Shown here: one piece after another, positions 1 to 11,504 of the stretch
Layout: the number at the start of each line of letters is the position of its first letter
Position numbering within the stretch: position 1 is the first letter of the stretch
Origin: Triticum aestivum
Taxonomy: Eukaryota; Streptophyta; Magnoliopsida; Poales; Poaceae
Assembly (NCBI RefSeq): GCF_018294505.1
Contig: NC_057808.1
Location: 223,217,325-223,281,324, forward strand
Direction of reading: 5' to 3'
Length of the DNA stretch: 64,000 bases
Translations under genes and position numbers: made by a program
Notes under the pieces: model-generated
Databases searched by the model: none
Seen by the model: only the letters and a program-made list of their open reading frames with translations
What the model was told of the DNA's origin: nothing

Positions 1-2
1 TT

Positions 3-1523
3 TTTAAAGCTCTTCTTAAGAATAAAATTGCTCGTTCCAACTTCATGGAAATCATGTCTATTGCTATTGAGGGCAAGAAATATATTGATGAGTTGGAATC
101 TCGTCTTGAGGAGCATGAGGTCACCATTGATAAAATGGAAGGTCATGAGCATGATTACGCTAATGAGATTGCGGACCTCTCTCAAGCTCTTGAACTTGAA
201 CAAACCACCAAGGAATCTCTTGAGGAGACTTTTGCTCTAGAGTTATCTAGAGTGAAGGAATCTCATGATAGAGCTCTTGAGGTGGCCAATGTTTTTGAAA
301 CTAAAAATGCTAAGCTTGAAGTTGCTCATGCTAGACTCCTTGAGGATTTTGAGCACCTCGAAAATGGCTCAAGGGTCATCAAGGGTGAGCTCATCAAACT
401 CACCGAGTCTCATGCTCAACTTGAAGCTTCTTATTTAAAAGAGCTTGCCAAGTTGCCTTCTCCTCTTGTTGTTAATGATGATGCTTGTGCTACTAACTCT
501 ATTTCTTGTGAAGCATCCATTTTAAAGGAGAACGTTGAGCTACGGGCTCAACTTGAGTTGCTATCTAGCAATTATGGGAAATTGGAAGAAAGCCATGAAA
601 AGCTCTCAAGCTCTCATGATGATCTTCTAGTATCCCATAATGTGCTAAAGATAGCTCATGAGGCCATGATTGCTAAGGTAACATCTAGTGAGCCTCATGT
701 GGACACTAGCACTACTTTTAGTCAAAATGCTATATTGCCTTGTGCTAGTCCTCGCGATTCATCCATGCATAACGTTGGTACATCTTGTGATGAATTGCTT
801 TCCTTGCCTTGTTGCTCTAACGATGAAGCTTATACTTCCTCTAGTGCTTGTGTTGAGACTAACCATGTAGAGGAAATCAAAGAGCTCAAGGCCCAAGTCA
901 CTTCTTTGAAGAAAGACTTGGAAAAGAGTCATGAAGGGAAATTTACACTCAACAACATCTTGAGAGTGCAAAAATCCCCCAATGACAAAGGTGGACTTGG
1001 ATTCAACTCCAACAAGAAGAAGAAGTCCAAGATGAACAAAAAGAAGGGCCAAGAACAAGTCAAGAATTCGGCCAAGATTGTTTGCTTCAAGTGCAAAGTA
1101 GAAGGGCATCATGTTAGATCTTGCCCATTGAAGAAGAAGGCCATTAGTGACAAGCAACAAGGGAAGCGGCCACAAGTTCGATCTCATGCTCAACCACAAG
1201 TTGAAGAAAGTCCTCTTCCCAAGAATCCTCAAGCTAATGCTTCTCAAGTTGAGAAATCAAGTGAGAAGAAAGTGAAGAGTAGACGTTGCTACTTATGTCG
1301 TGAGAAAGGTCACCTCGCCTCTTCATGCACTAGTGGTAACTTATCCAACCCAATTATTATTGATGATATCTATTCTCTTGGGAAGGATAATGTTGGCCAT
1401 GTGTTTGCCAAATTTGTTGGTGCTCAAAGTGGTGTCAAGAAAAGAACCATTTGGGTAGCCAAGCCTATTGTGACTAACCTCTTAGGACCCAACTTGGTTG
1501 GGGACCAACTAGCTCAAACTTGA
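3..1523 (+). CDS. Gag-like protein, 5'-truncated by the window edge
   Basis: The frame is open from base 3, so the true start lies upstream. The first in-frame Met at 45 has no special claim to be the start. Most of the visible protein (about 300 residues) is an acidic, Leu/Glu-rich heptad-like region that should form coiled coils. A Lys-rich stretch follows, then two CX2CX4HX4C zinc knuckles (coding at about 1083-1124 and 1287-1328). Such knuckles bind RNA in the nucleocapsid part of Gag. The tail has the IWVAKPIVTNL type of motif that I associate with the Gag-protease junction of Copia elements, and the frame stops soon after it. No DSGA-type protease site follows. A host zinc-knuckle protein is possible but unlikely, given the polypurine tracts and LTR downstream. 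Confidence 0.75.
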   Translation, partial: FKALLKNKIARSNFMEIMSIAIEGKKYIDELESRLEEHEVTIDKMEGHEHDYANEIADLSQALELEQTTKESLEETFALELSRVKESHDRALEVANVFETKNAKLEVAHARLLEDFEHLENGSRVIKGELIKLTESHAQLEASYLKELAKLPSPLVVNDDACATNSISCEASILKENVELRAQLELLSSNYGKLEESHEKLSSSHDDLLVSHNVLKIAHEAMIAKVTSSEPHVDTSTTFSQNAILPCASPRDSSMHNVGTSCDELLSLPCCSNDEAYTSSSACVETNHVEEIKELKAQVTSLKKDLEKSHEGKFTLNNILRVQKSPNDKGGLGFNSNKKKKSKMNKKKGQEQVKNSAKIVCFKCKVEGHHVRSCPLKKKAISDKQQGKRPQVRSHAQPQVEESPLPKNPQANASQVEKSSEKKVKSRRCYLCREKGHLASSCTSGNLSNPIIIDDIYSLGKDNVGHVFAKFVGAQSGVKKRTIWVAKPIVTNLLGPNLVGDQLAQT

Positions 1524-4500
1524 TCAATAGGTGTTGTTGGAGGGCATTGGAGACTTGGCTACATTATGAAGATTTAAGGGGACTTCATCATTCTTATTGT
1601 CTCAAGCCAAGTCAATTGGGTTATCAAGTTTCTATTCTAGATCCAATGTGCCTCCTTCCGGTAACTTGTACTTAAATTGTTTACATCGAAAGTTACTTGC
1701 CCCTTTGCATGTTTTGGTTTTGTTCCTTGCATGTGGTTGTATATGTTGTGCCTCCAATTTGCTTATCTTGAGTAATCAAGTATGTGTGTGTTGGTTTGCA
1801 CATCATGTACGTGTGTGTAGTGCGTTGAGCCTTTGCGCATCTTGTTTGTATGTTAGTTGGCTCTTGTGAGAGATTAATGGAACATCCCATTTTGGGGGAG
1901 TGATGTGCTTTGTGCACCTCACGGTCCCATAAATGTGTTTACATGAGGAATACCACCTAGTATTGATATTGCAAGCTTATCTAGTCACTATGTGGTATGT
2001 CTTCTCATGAGAAATTCAAATTCTAAATAGTCCATTAATTATCTCTTGTTGGATCCTCTTTTTGCCTCTTGTTAAGTTTTCTTTAATTGGTATCACATTA
2101 TGGGGGAGTAATATGCTATGTATATTACTAGCCTAGAAAATGTGTACATTTGAGATATTGTCACCTAGAATTGATATTGTAAATTATCTTGTTCCTACGT
2201 GGCATGTTAGCTCTACAAGTTGCAATTTGCTTGTGTTTGGTGTGAAGATGATGTCGGATATCCTTGCTATCTACCACCGGGAATTATTTCCAAATACTTC
2301 TTGTCTTTTGACAATTGGTACTCACTTATGTGTGGTAGAAATTATTGATCATCTTCACGTTGGCGTTTGCTTTTTATTTGCCTTATCTCTTGCCAAGTTT
2401 GTGTCAACTCCCATTGCCTTCCGTGCCACTTGAGGATCTTGTTGTTTTCTTGATCTTGTCTAGTGTTTTCCTTGATATAGTGAACGTGGTGATCCTACCT
2501 TGTGCATTTTGTATTCAAATGCAAATTCTCTATAATGCACAACTCGTGGGGGAGCTATCCTATTTTCTATAAAACACTAAACTTGTGATCCATTTTAAGT
2601 GTGTGTTGGTGGACGGCAAGCCGTTTCTTTTTGGTACTTGTGCCATCATGAAACTTTGTAGAGAGCTTGGTTTGTTTGGAACCATCCTCTCTTTTGGGAG
2701 TTTGATATCATTTTGTGGGTTCCAATGGATATCTCATTCCTTGATGTATCTTTTAATGATATCTTCCAAGTGATGATTTCTCCATTTGGTATTCTTTTCA
2801 CTTGGTATTTCCTTGTATTTTGGTATCGGTTCTTGAAAGTCTTGAGCATGCATATTAACTTCATGTAGTTTCCGTGGCATGCTTTCTCTCTTTGACCCAA
2901 TATATAGGGGAAACTCCACCAAGTCTCAAATTGGATGAGATGTGCATGAATTTCATTTCCATATCTATATGCACATATTTATGTGGAGTTTGTCCTATGT
3001 ATTGTTGGTGTTTCTAACTCTTTGGTCCCAATGAGTTTGGGTACCATTTTGTTTGTGTTGTTGTTCTAGGAACAATTGGAGATGCATTGGATGCTCGGCT
3101 CACTCACAAGGAAGGTGTTGTCACCATGTGCTTTTTGGAGTCAAGCTAGGATGATCAATGAACTACTTTGTACCTTCAATTGGTATCTACTACATCCTTC
3201 CAATGTTAACTCGGTAACAAGTATCTTCATATACTTCATGCACACATTTCTTGCATCAACCTTGTGTAGGTTGTATCATGGCATGTTATTCATTCTCTCT
3301 TGTGATACTTGTTTCCTTTCTCAAAGCATCCCAACAATGATCTCTTGTTGCTAGTTGTGATGTCTTTGATGGTTGTGTGGTAGGAATTCATTTATGTACA
3401 ATAAGACCATATCTAGCCATGTGCTATGCTTCCAAGCAAATATCTTATTGGTATATCTATGACTTCCTTTTGGATATCTTGTTCCTTCGTGTTGTAACTA
3501 TTTCGGGTGTACATCCTTCTTTGTAGATATATATCATCATGATCTCGTCTACCTAGAACCTTATACACTTGAGAGAAATTACATCTCTAGATGATATCCT
3601 TTCTTTCACGTCCACCTTGTCTTTCTTGTTATTTCTTTGGTGGCTCCGTGAAAGCTTTTGCCTTGAGTGCATGTCTTATCTCGTTGCATCTTGATGCACT
3701 CCTGTGTGGTGAAGATTATTTTCCTCATGCTTATCTCTACGAGGCTTTTGCCATCTTAATTGGTATCCCTCGTCTTGATGAGGCTTTCATCTTCTATCTT
3801 CACCATGGGTTGTCACAAGTGTTGGTTATTCATTTTGCATTTTTAGTGTGCTTGTGAACCCTTTTGCTTGGTGTGTGTGGGGAGGACATGTCATGCACCT
3901 TGTATCTCCACTATCCAAGACTATGTTGATGCTTAATGCTCATTCGTACATTAGTCTTCTCAAGTGCTTTGCCATGACTCACACACATCATTTTGGTTGA
4001 GCCTACTCTTAAGTTGCCTCTTTTATATGTTGCTCAACCATTTGTTTGTTGCAAGTGCTAGGCTTTGTTTCCTATATGCTCACTTGCACTTGTTGTGAGT
4101 TTCTATTGATTTTCGGGGAGTGATGATCCTATTTTGTGCACTCGGTATCCTAATGCAAATATTGTAAGAAGTGCACAAATCATGGAGAGCTTCACTAGTG
4201 TCTTTAGAACAGTCTGTTGCTCTCTTGCACTTGTCGTGAGGTTCTATTGATCTTGGGGGAGTGACGATCCTATTTTGTGCTCGTTGTATCCAATTACAAA
4301 ACTAAATTGTGCACAAATCATGGGGAGCTTCTCTAGTTTCTCTAGAACACTCCTTTGCTCATATCATAATTTATTTCATTCATGTGGCACATAGGATCAT
4401 TGGTCTAGTTGGCTCAATTGATATCCGTTGATTGCTTGCTTCAATTGGTATCTTTTGATTGCTTGTTTGCTTGTTTCTCTCTTTCTTATGTCTTTGTGGC

Positions 4501-4861
4501 ATATCTTTCTTTTGAAAACTTTGGGCCTAAATATAGTTTGTTTTCCTCCTAGTATTTACCGTCAAACTTGTGTATTGCATTCCACTCTCTTGTTGAGAAA
4601 TACACAAATTATGGAGGAACACAATTTATATTGGCCTTCTAAGCTTTTCTCCCATTTTGGCAATCGATGCCAATGGGGGAGAAGTTTCAGAGAGTTTTGT
4701 GGAAAAGTTTAGAGAATTCTCTCCTCTTGCTTTGGTTTTGTTCCTAAGCATTTGCATCTCTTACTCATGCATCATTGGTTGTTGCATTGCATGGTGATGC
4801 ATAATTCCTTATATAAACTCTCTTGAAAGTGATTGTCATCAATTACCAAAATGGGGGAGAT
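1524..4861 (+). other. Non-coding internal region with several PPT-like tracts
   Basis: Only short ORFs occur here. A purine-rich tract of the type GGGGGAGTGATG or GGGGAG recurs near 1893, 2103, 2549, 4116, 4255, 4673 and 4852. The last one directly abuts the LTR and is the working polypurine tract. The sections after the tracts at 4116 and 4255 are about 140 bp apart and clearly related (both continue GATCCTATTTTGTGC), so the region grew in part by duplication. The 8-mer TTGGTATC occurs exactly at 2087, 2820, 3180, 3760 and 4445. Where pol would be expected there is none. Confidence 0.6.
4849..4861 (+). other. Polypurine tract of the Sirevirus-like element
   Basis: The purine-rich run AAATGGGGGAGAT ends immediately before the LTR start at 4862. 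By position it is the primer site for plus-strand DNA synthesis. Confidence 0.75.
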
Positions 4862-6102
4862 TGAAAGAACATGTGGTGCCCCCATGTTTGGTTTTGGTAA
4901 TTGACGACAATCTCTATGGACTAATGGTTGCCTTGAGTTATATTTGAAGGTTTTGTCCATAGGCTTTTGTTGGAGTACACGTGTTGGTTTCAAGGAGAGT
5001 TTGTGTTGACCAAGGTGCTATTAAGGAATTATCCAAAGATTGGTCATGTGAGAGTTGAGCTTATTGCAAGCATGTCTTGAATAAGAAGATTGTGTGATCA
5101 TTCATGTTTACCTTCAAGACATCATCCAAATGAAGAGAGTTGGAAAGATTCTAGGTTGATCAAGACTAAGTCAAGAGTGAATCAAGTTGATCAACTCACA
5201 AAGCGTAGAAGATGTACCGAGAGGGATCAAGTGATCCCATGGTATGGTAAGCATTGTCCATTGTGCTTTGTGTACTAACCCATGGTCTATGTGAGAGTTC
5301 TATGTGGGGTTAGGTACGTGTTCATGGGCTTGCGTCAAGAGGAAGATATCACTCAACCCATGGAGAGGATGACATCAAGTGGTGATCGTCATCAAGATTG
5401 CCATGTGCAAGTTCAAGTGGAGCATCATGAAGAGATCAAGTGCTTGAAGCGTGCCGTCCATTGTGGTGACAATGGACTTGTGAAGATGTGCCGAAGAGTG
5501 GCTCACCCATAGTGGACTATGGGGGAGTAATCATCTAGTCTTCATCGAGCGAACGCAATCAAGAAAGGTGGTCCAACTTGAGGGAGTCAAGATCGTCATC
5601 ATCTAGCTCAAGTGGACCATGTGCAAGGCAAAGGTTTGCCCTTGATAGGTTTTCTATTTTACCGGTCTCATGGTGGTAGTTGGGAGACCGGGTTATAGGA
5701 TCGATAGCTGTACTATCAAGGGGGGCTCTCAAGTGAGTAGCTTGATCATATCGTTCGTCGAGAGCTCAAACCATTGCATCCTTGCATCATGTTTCTTGGT
5801 TCTTGTTTGGTTCTCTTTGTTAGTCTTAGAGCTTATGGTCATCTTAATGACAAGCTTGAGTTTATCGAAAACGGAGTTTGCATGCGTCTTCTATGATGTT
5901 TTCGATGTTGGAGGTTTTACCGGTCTTATCCGAGGAAGGGTTCTCACCATTTTCTTTTGGGACTTTTCTCATTGGCTTATTATTGGTATTTCTATCAAGA
6001 TTGTGTTAGCCCTTGTCGCTAGCTTTCCAACAAACTTGGTTTCGTCGAATTCGGAGTCCGTTTGCAGAAGTTGTGTCAGTTTTGGTGTTCTGAAAAGGCT
6101 GC

Positions 6103-6457
6103 AGCGGTGCTACCGCGGACAGGAGCGGATGTAATTTTTTACTACCGCTCTTGGGAGCGGTACTACCGCTTGGAGCAGTACTACCGCGGCTACTTCCGTG
6201 GCTACTTCCGCTCGGGACCAAAAACTCGTCACAAGTCCAGCGGTGGTAGGCACGGATGTAATTTTTTAGTACCGCTCGCAAGCAGTAGTACCGCTACCCT
6301 TAGCAGTAGTACCGCTACCCCTAGCGGTAGTACCGTGAGGTCAAGCGGTACTACCGCTCCGACGGTTCTTCTGGCTTTTTTGCCTCCTCGCTGTTGTGTT
6401 TCAAAGGGCTACTACCGCCCTAGCGGTAGTACCGCTCCTTGGAGCGGTAGTACCGCT
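6103..6457 (+). repeat. Array of 15-bp palindromes AGCGGTA-N-TACCGCT in the LTR
   Basis: Exact copies, with two 7-bp arms and one central base, lie at 6156-6170, 6344-6358, 6422-6436 and 6443-6457. One-base or otherwise imperfect copies lie near 6103, 6174, 6281, 6303 and 6322. The array ends about 40 bp upstream of the TATA box. Its place in U3 suggests transcription-factor sites or an RNA or DNA fold, but the function is not shown by sequence. Confidence 0.8.
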
Positions 6458-6497
6458 CGGTGCGGGCTGTGACCAGAACGGTTGGATTTTCCCCACC

Positions 6498-6504
6498 TAT
6501 AAAA
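6498..6504 (+). promoter_or_regulatory. TATA box of the Sirevirus-like LTR
   Basis: TATAAAA lies in the context CACCTATAAAAGGGG, after the palindrome array and before a C/T-rich stretch. Transcription would begin about 30 bp downstream, which puts the U3/R border near 6530. Confidence 0.7.
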
Positions 6505-7525
6505 GGGGTTCTTCTTCCCCAATGAACCTTATCCTTTGAGCTCGTCTTCTTCCCCCATTGTTGACCTTCTTCGAGCTTGCTAACTCTCAACCCCTCCATG
6601 GATTCTTGCTAGTTTTTGAGGGAAAAGAGAGAGGAGATCTAGATCCACATTTCCACCAATCACTTTCTCCTCTATGTGAGGGGACCCCCTTGGATCTAGA
6701 TCTTGGAGTTCTTGGTGTTCTCCTTCTTGTTCTTCCTCTCATTTTCCTCCATAGCATTAGTTGCTTCGGTGGGATTTGAGAGAGAAGGACTTGGGCACTC
6801 CGTGTGCCCTTGCCATTGCATTTGGTGCATCGGTTTGAGTTCTCCACGGTGATACGTGGAAGTTACAAGTTGAGAAGCTTATAACTATTGGGTGCTTGGT
6901 ACCCTTGAGCTTGTTCCTCTTGGGTGCTTGGGCGCCCTAGACGGTTGGTGGTGTTCGGAGCTCAATCATTGTGGTGTAAAGCTCCGGGCAAGCGTCGGGG
7001 TATCCAATTAGGTTGTGGAGATCGCCCCGAGCAATTTGACGGTTCAGGTGACCGCCCCCAAGGGTTGCCAAAGTGTACGGGTTCGGTGATCGCCCTCAAG
7101 GGTCCCTTTGTGGAATCACGGCATCTTGCATTGTGCGAGGGCGTGAGGAGATTACGGTGGCCCTAGTGGCTTCTTGGGGAGCATTGTGCCTCCACACCGC
7201 TCCAAACGGAGATTAGCATCCGCAAGGGTGTGAACTTCGGGATACATCGTCATCTCCGCGTGCCTCGGTTATCTCTTACCCGAGCTCTTTACTTATGCAC
7301 TTTACTTTGTGATAGCCATATTGTTTCTTGTCTTATATCTTGCTATCACCTAGTAGTTTATCTTGCTTAGCATAAGTTGTTGGTGCACATAGGTGAGCCT
7401 AGTTGTTGTAGGTTTTGTGCTTGACAAATTAACCGCTAGGTTTATTCCGCATTTGTTCAAGCCTAAACCATAATTATTTTAAAGCGCCTATTCACCCCCC
7501 TCTAGGCGACATCCTCGATCTTTCA

Positions 7526-8862
7526 ACGCGCAAGCCCAACATTCCAAGTTCAACTTCCACATCAAACTCATGTTCATTGATATCTGCACATTCATAGATA
7601 ATGTCCACAACCATGATTCACTTCAGAGCCAAAAAAATGTGAGGAGAGTTATAAATAAAGAAAAACCTGTAGTTCATGTTACCAGTGCGAGCACAACAAG
7701 TCAAGACCATGCGTAATTAATTATATTTTGGTCATTTTTTGTGTTCTAAAATGCCGGCCAGCTCGCGGAAGGACGTGTTGCCAGCACATGCGCGGATTCA
7801 ATGGATGCAGGCGGGGCAGTCTGAAGCCGGTTGCATGCGGCGAGGAGGCGTGTTCAGCCGGGCCTGCAGCGAGTGGGGCCCTCTTGGCCAGCGCGCCGGT
7901 TCAATGCCTACGCTATGAGAGGTCGCGTCCGTGTCAGAGCAATCACTCCCTCCAGTCCTTTTTTGTTTGGGTATAACAAAATCTCATTTTCCATTCACAT
8001 TTTACAAGTAAAATTCGTGGACAAACTTTGACCCAAAATACGATGGGGACTAGTAAACCAGAACGGAGGTAGTAGTTTTTTTTATCAAAGAAGGGTTTCC
8101 CCCTTCCAATTTTCATTACTGAAAGCCAACATCTAAACCATAGTATTTGCCCTAGAACTACCAGGTTCAACATCTCGCAACATAAACCCATACAACCATA
8201 CGCCAAGGAGGTAGTAGTTATGAATTCCATTTTCGCTCCATACGAATCGTTCTAAAAACTACTTAGTACTTATAACGCGCCATTGAAAATCGTAACTCTT
8301 ACCCCGCTACAAAATGATATTTTAAACGTGGCTACTCGATTTGTGGCAATTGGCGAGCCACCACCTCTAGGTCGTTCACCTGTGGTCCCGACCATCAACT
8401 CCTACGGATCAAATTATCACGCGAGCTGACTATTCCTACAAAGGTGCGCTCCACCACGTACCCGGTACCCGCGCATGCAGCAATCGTGCACCTAGGGTTT
8501 TAGGGTTTATTTGTTAACGATGCCTTTACGTAACTCTCATGTGTGCGAGACAACGAGAGACCGACTGTGTGCGTATGCCTCTTCTCTTCGTATATGTACT
8601 CCACCGTTTGTCTGGTGTCCAAAAAATTATACAGTAGTAATAACTACTAGCAATGTGCCAATGCGTTGCCACATGATCAAAGTAGATTAATACATATTCA
8701 CCGATTTTATAGAAAAAAGAGTATAGTTTTGAAATACGTATATCACTAAAAATATGTTATGTTTCACTCAAAATATATTCCTTTGGCGGTTTTGATGAGA
8801 TAAGGGAGGAATGTTGTTGGTTTCAAGATTCGAGAAGTGGTATATCTCTAATTTCTACTCTT
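7526..8862. other. Intergenic sequence, no gene seen
   Basis: No convincing ORF is present. The stretch holds a probable Stowaway MITE (7946-8073) and, at about 8648, a single degenerate end of the ACTAGCAA..TGCC type that begins the foldback element at 8863. The first 90 bases weakly resemble 43590-43680 (the block CAACATTCCAAG.TCAACTT followed by ATCAAACTCA), so the Sirevirus-like element may sit in a relative of that sequence. Confidence 0.4.
7946..8073. mobile_element. Stowaway-type MITE, degenerate
   Basis: The ends read CTCCCTCCAGTCC on the left and GAACGGAGGTAG on the right, an imperfect inverted pair typical of Tc1/mariner-derived Stowaway elements in grasses. Length is about 128 bp. 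The expected TA duplication is not clean, so the limits are approximate. Confidence 0.5.
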
Positions 8863-9301
8863 ACTAGCAAGATGCCCGTGTGTTGCATGGAACATCAAGA
8901 TCTTGTGGGAGAAAAGGATGAACGAGGGAAGGCCTTATCTGCAAATGTGGAGAGGAGTGCGGGTAATTACCATAGTTTACTTCCTATCCGTTAGATATAG
9001 ATCGGATGGCCTATATTGTAGGATGGCAGGCACACCATCATCACCAACTATGCTTTTTATAAGAGTAGAGATAAAAAATAGAGTTGGTGATGATGGTGTG
9101 CCTGCCATCCTGCAATATAGGCTGTCTGATTTATATCTGACGGATAGGAAGGAAACTATAGCAATTTTGCAAAAAGATACCCACACCCCTCTCCACATTT
9201 GCAAATAAGGCCTTTCCTCGTTCATCCTTTTCTCCCACAAGATAAACTACTCATACAAATGCATCTTGATGTTCCATGCAACGCATGGGCATCTTGCTAG
9301 T
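8863..9301. mobile_element. Foldback MITE with arms of about 180-220 bp
   Basis: The left end (ACTAGCAAGATGCCCGTG) and the right end (reverse complement, finishing CTTGCTAGT) pair. The inverted repeat continues inward through most of the element, leaving about 35 bp of spacer near 9047-9082. Short ORFs on both strands are mirror images caused by the fold. I see no clear target-site duplication; a TA inside the ends is possible. A relic of the same family (spacer plus one arm) is at 61358-61475. The superfamily is not assigned. Confidence 0.75.
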
Positions 9302-10140
9302 TGTTGCAAAAAGCCCATGTGTGTGTGTGTGTTGTGTGTGTGTGAGAGAGAGAGAGGAGGAGGACGGAGTGCATGTGTGACAAAGACACAAAGAGTGTGT
9401 GTGCGAGAGGTATCAGCTTAAAATGAGGCGATAGTGTGTGTGTGTGCACGATCGAGAGGGCGTGTCTCAAGAAGGGATGAAAAATCTACATAGATACAAG
9501 GAGCGCGAGAGAGACATGTACGTGATAGTGGAAGCACGAGTGTGCGGGTGTATAAACCTATCTGGAGGCTAGTCGATCAATGTTTGTGAGATAAATATGA
9601 GACGGGGGTGTGAAAGCGAGAGTTTTGTGTGTGTGTGAGAGAGAGACGGTAGTCGGGAAGGGGAGTAGAAGCAGGAGTTGTGTGTGTGACAGAGAGAGAG
9701 GGGGGAGTTTGTCTGATCAGTAAACAAATGAATAATGTCAGTTTTATAACTGGGATGGAGACGGAAAGGAGACATATAGGGTGTGAGAGAGTAATTTTAG
9801 TGGTATGAGTCATATCTAGAGACATATAGGGTGTGTGAGAGAACCTCATAGAGAGAAAGACAAAGTGAAAGACGAGTGAGACTGTGTGTGTGGCGGTGAA
9901 AAAGAAAGCTTAGGTACCCAGTGATACCAGAGAACGGTAGAGATGTGTGAGATAATGAAAACCGTGTAATGTATAATGATAGGGAGAGTGTGACACTTCT
10001 CAAGGGAGACGTCGAGATACCATGTTTGTGAAGATAGGAGAAACATGAAGTGAGCGTGCGGGTGAGCTGGAGAAAAAGAGAGTGATAGCTACATGAAGGA
10101 GCATGTGAGAGAGATGGGCGTGAAAGGAGTCAACATAAAA
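9302..10140. repeat. Degenerate GT/GA-rich low-complexity tract
   Basis: About 840 bp is dominated by GTGTGTG and GAGAGAG runs (for example 9318-9358 and 9629-9650) mixed with less regular purine-rich sequence. No gene is visible; ORFs on the opposite strand are low-complexity Ser/His/Leu-rich artefacts. A very similar tract occupies 59920-61200. Confidence 0.7.
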
Positions 10141-10560
10141 GGGATTCAAATATTTGAATTCGAGATGATGATACATGTAATTCATACTCGAACCAAAATT
10201 GATCTATCAAACATGCATACTCATATGAATTCACGCGCATCTATGTTATTTAATATGTAGATATTACCGATCCATACATTTTAGTAGAACATAATTTGGT
10301 TTAAACTTTTTGAATTCAACCTTATGATTTTGAGATCGTTGTATATGTAAATCATATTATACATATAAAGGAGTAGAATTCTTTGTTGAGATTTTGAAAG
10401 TATATATAAAAAAATGATGTATATAGAATTTTATTCCAATCGAAAATGGATCCTGCCCGAACAAAAATAGAATACAAACTGGATTTGAATTGAGTTGGCA
10501 TGGTAAACGTGCACTCTTGCTCTGCAAAAATATGAACAAAGCAAGGAAAGTCGCACCAAA
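10141..10560. other. AT-rich spacer, nothing recognised
   Basis: This is AT-rich sequence without repeats or ORFs that I can support. Confidence 0.5.
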
Positions 10561-11499
10561 ATCTGCGAGATGGAAATTACTGCCTATCCCTCACACGAAA
10601 AGCCTATCAGCTCGATTTCTATAAGTTTTGATAGGGGTAGGTTTGTAATTTCACTCAAACGTGACATAACCGCCTCTCACCCGGATTCATACATGGTGGG
10701 CGCCAAAACACAGTGTCTCCTCGGCTGAAATCGACTCCCTCCCCAATTCATACACGGTGGGCGCCAAAACAAACTCTCGTCGGCATATATTCGGTGTATG
10801 CGAGATTACCGTCCTATCCCCAACCGACTAATATTGCTGTGATGTAGGAAATTTTAAATGGGGGCTAAGTTTGTAAATTTCCTTGCATTTGAGACAAGCG
10901 CACCCTGAAGACATGGTTCCCCCTTCCTCTCTCCCTCCATTTCCCCATTCGTACTCCGTGGGCGCCAAAAGACCCTCTCCACCCCAGCCTCCTCCGTCCG
11001 CCACCCCATCCACCACCGTCCTATTCCACCATGCCGGAGCTGATACCCCGACACCGTCGTCCATTACAAGAGATCGACCTCTCTCATCCACAGCTTCGGA
11101 CCGGGATCCTTGCATCCCTTCCTCTCGCTTCATCCCCGCTGTCGTCCACCTTGCCGGCGCCGCTCCTACGGCCGTCTCGTCCACCGTGCCCTGCCGCCAC
11201 CGTCTACCCTCCTAGATTTGCTTACACGCCGCCGACAGCGATCGCTATCGCAACCGTCAAATTCTCAGCAGATGCATACACGGCACCGCACTAGAGGCGG
11301 TACTCTTTTGTATCTGCTCAACTTATATATCGCAGCAAGAAAATAGATCGCCACTGCTTTACTCTGATTTCTTGTCCATCACTTACTTGTTAGTTGAAAG
11401 CAAACATTGGTTGCAAAGTTGACTTTGTCCGGTTTGCACCTTCAGATCCACCATGGCACGCTCAACACTATACTCGCAATGCTTATGGTTTTCCCCTTT
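10561..11499 (+). other. GC-rich gene-like block, left part
   Basis: The segment GGTGGGCGCCAAAA is repeated near 10698 and 10758 and a related one lies near 10962. C-rich sequence follows with short Pro/Ser/Thr-rich ORFs on the + strand (about 10883-11215). It resembles 62230-62600 in order and wording: an ACAAGCGC motif, then C-rich sequence, then a stretch around GCTGCTCC or GCCGCTCC. I take both as diverged copies of one Triticeae repeat or gene 5' region. The continuation lies at 25202 because a Gypsy element inserted here. There is no good evidence that any ORF is translated. Confidence 0.5.
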
Positions 11500-11504
11500 A
11501 TATT
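11500..11504. other. Target-site duplication, left (ATATT)
   Basis: ATATT directly precedes the Gypsy LTR and is repeated at 25197-25201 after the other LTR. This fixes both borders of the insertion. Confidence 0.9.

Larger units (their letters stand above)
1..7525 (+). mobile_element. Sirevirus-like Copia LTR retrotransposon, 3' part
   Basis: The left end lies outside the window. Seen from left to right: a gag-like ORF with two CCHC knuckles, about 3.3 kb without coding sequence, a polypurine tract and a complete 3' LTR that starts TGAAAG and ends CTTTCA. No protease, integrase, reverse transcriptase or RNase H is visible between gag and the LTR, so the copy looks non-autonomous. Several internal polypurine tracts and short palindromes in the LTR are traits reported for Sireviruses (the SIRE/Maximus lineage). 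The lineage call is my inference from these traits and from the LTR ends. The five bases after the LTR (ACGCG, 7526-7530) would be one half of the target-site duplication, but the other half is not in the window. Confidence 0.75.
4862..7525 (+). repeat. 3' LTR of the Sirevirus-like element
   Basis: The LTR is 2664 bp. It opens with TGAAAGA directly after the polypurine tract and closes with TCTTTCA, so its ends are a 7-bp inverted repeat. It holds an array of short palindromes (about 6103-6457), a TATA box just downstream of them, and a C-rich end (CACCCCCCTCTAGG at about 7492) shortly before the terminus. The 5' LTR is outside the window, so the insertion cannot be dated here. Confidence 0.8.

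Noticed and set aside
8903..9240. Two mirror-image ORFs in the foldback MITE
   Set aside because: Produced by the inverted repeat itself.
10883..11215. 110-codon Pro/Ser-rich ORF as a host gene
   Set aside because: C-rich low-complexity frame that is not maintained in the related block at 62.2-62.6 kb.
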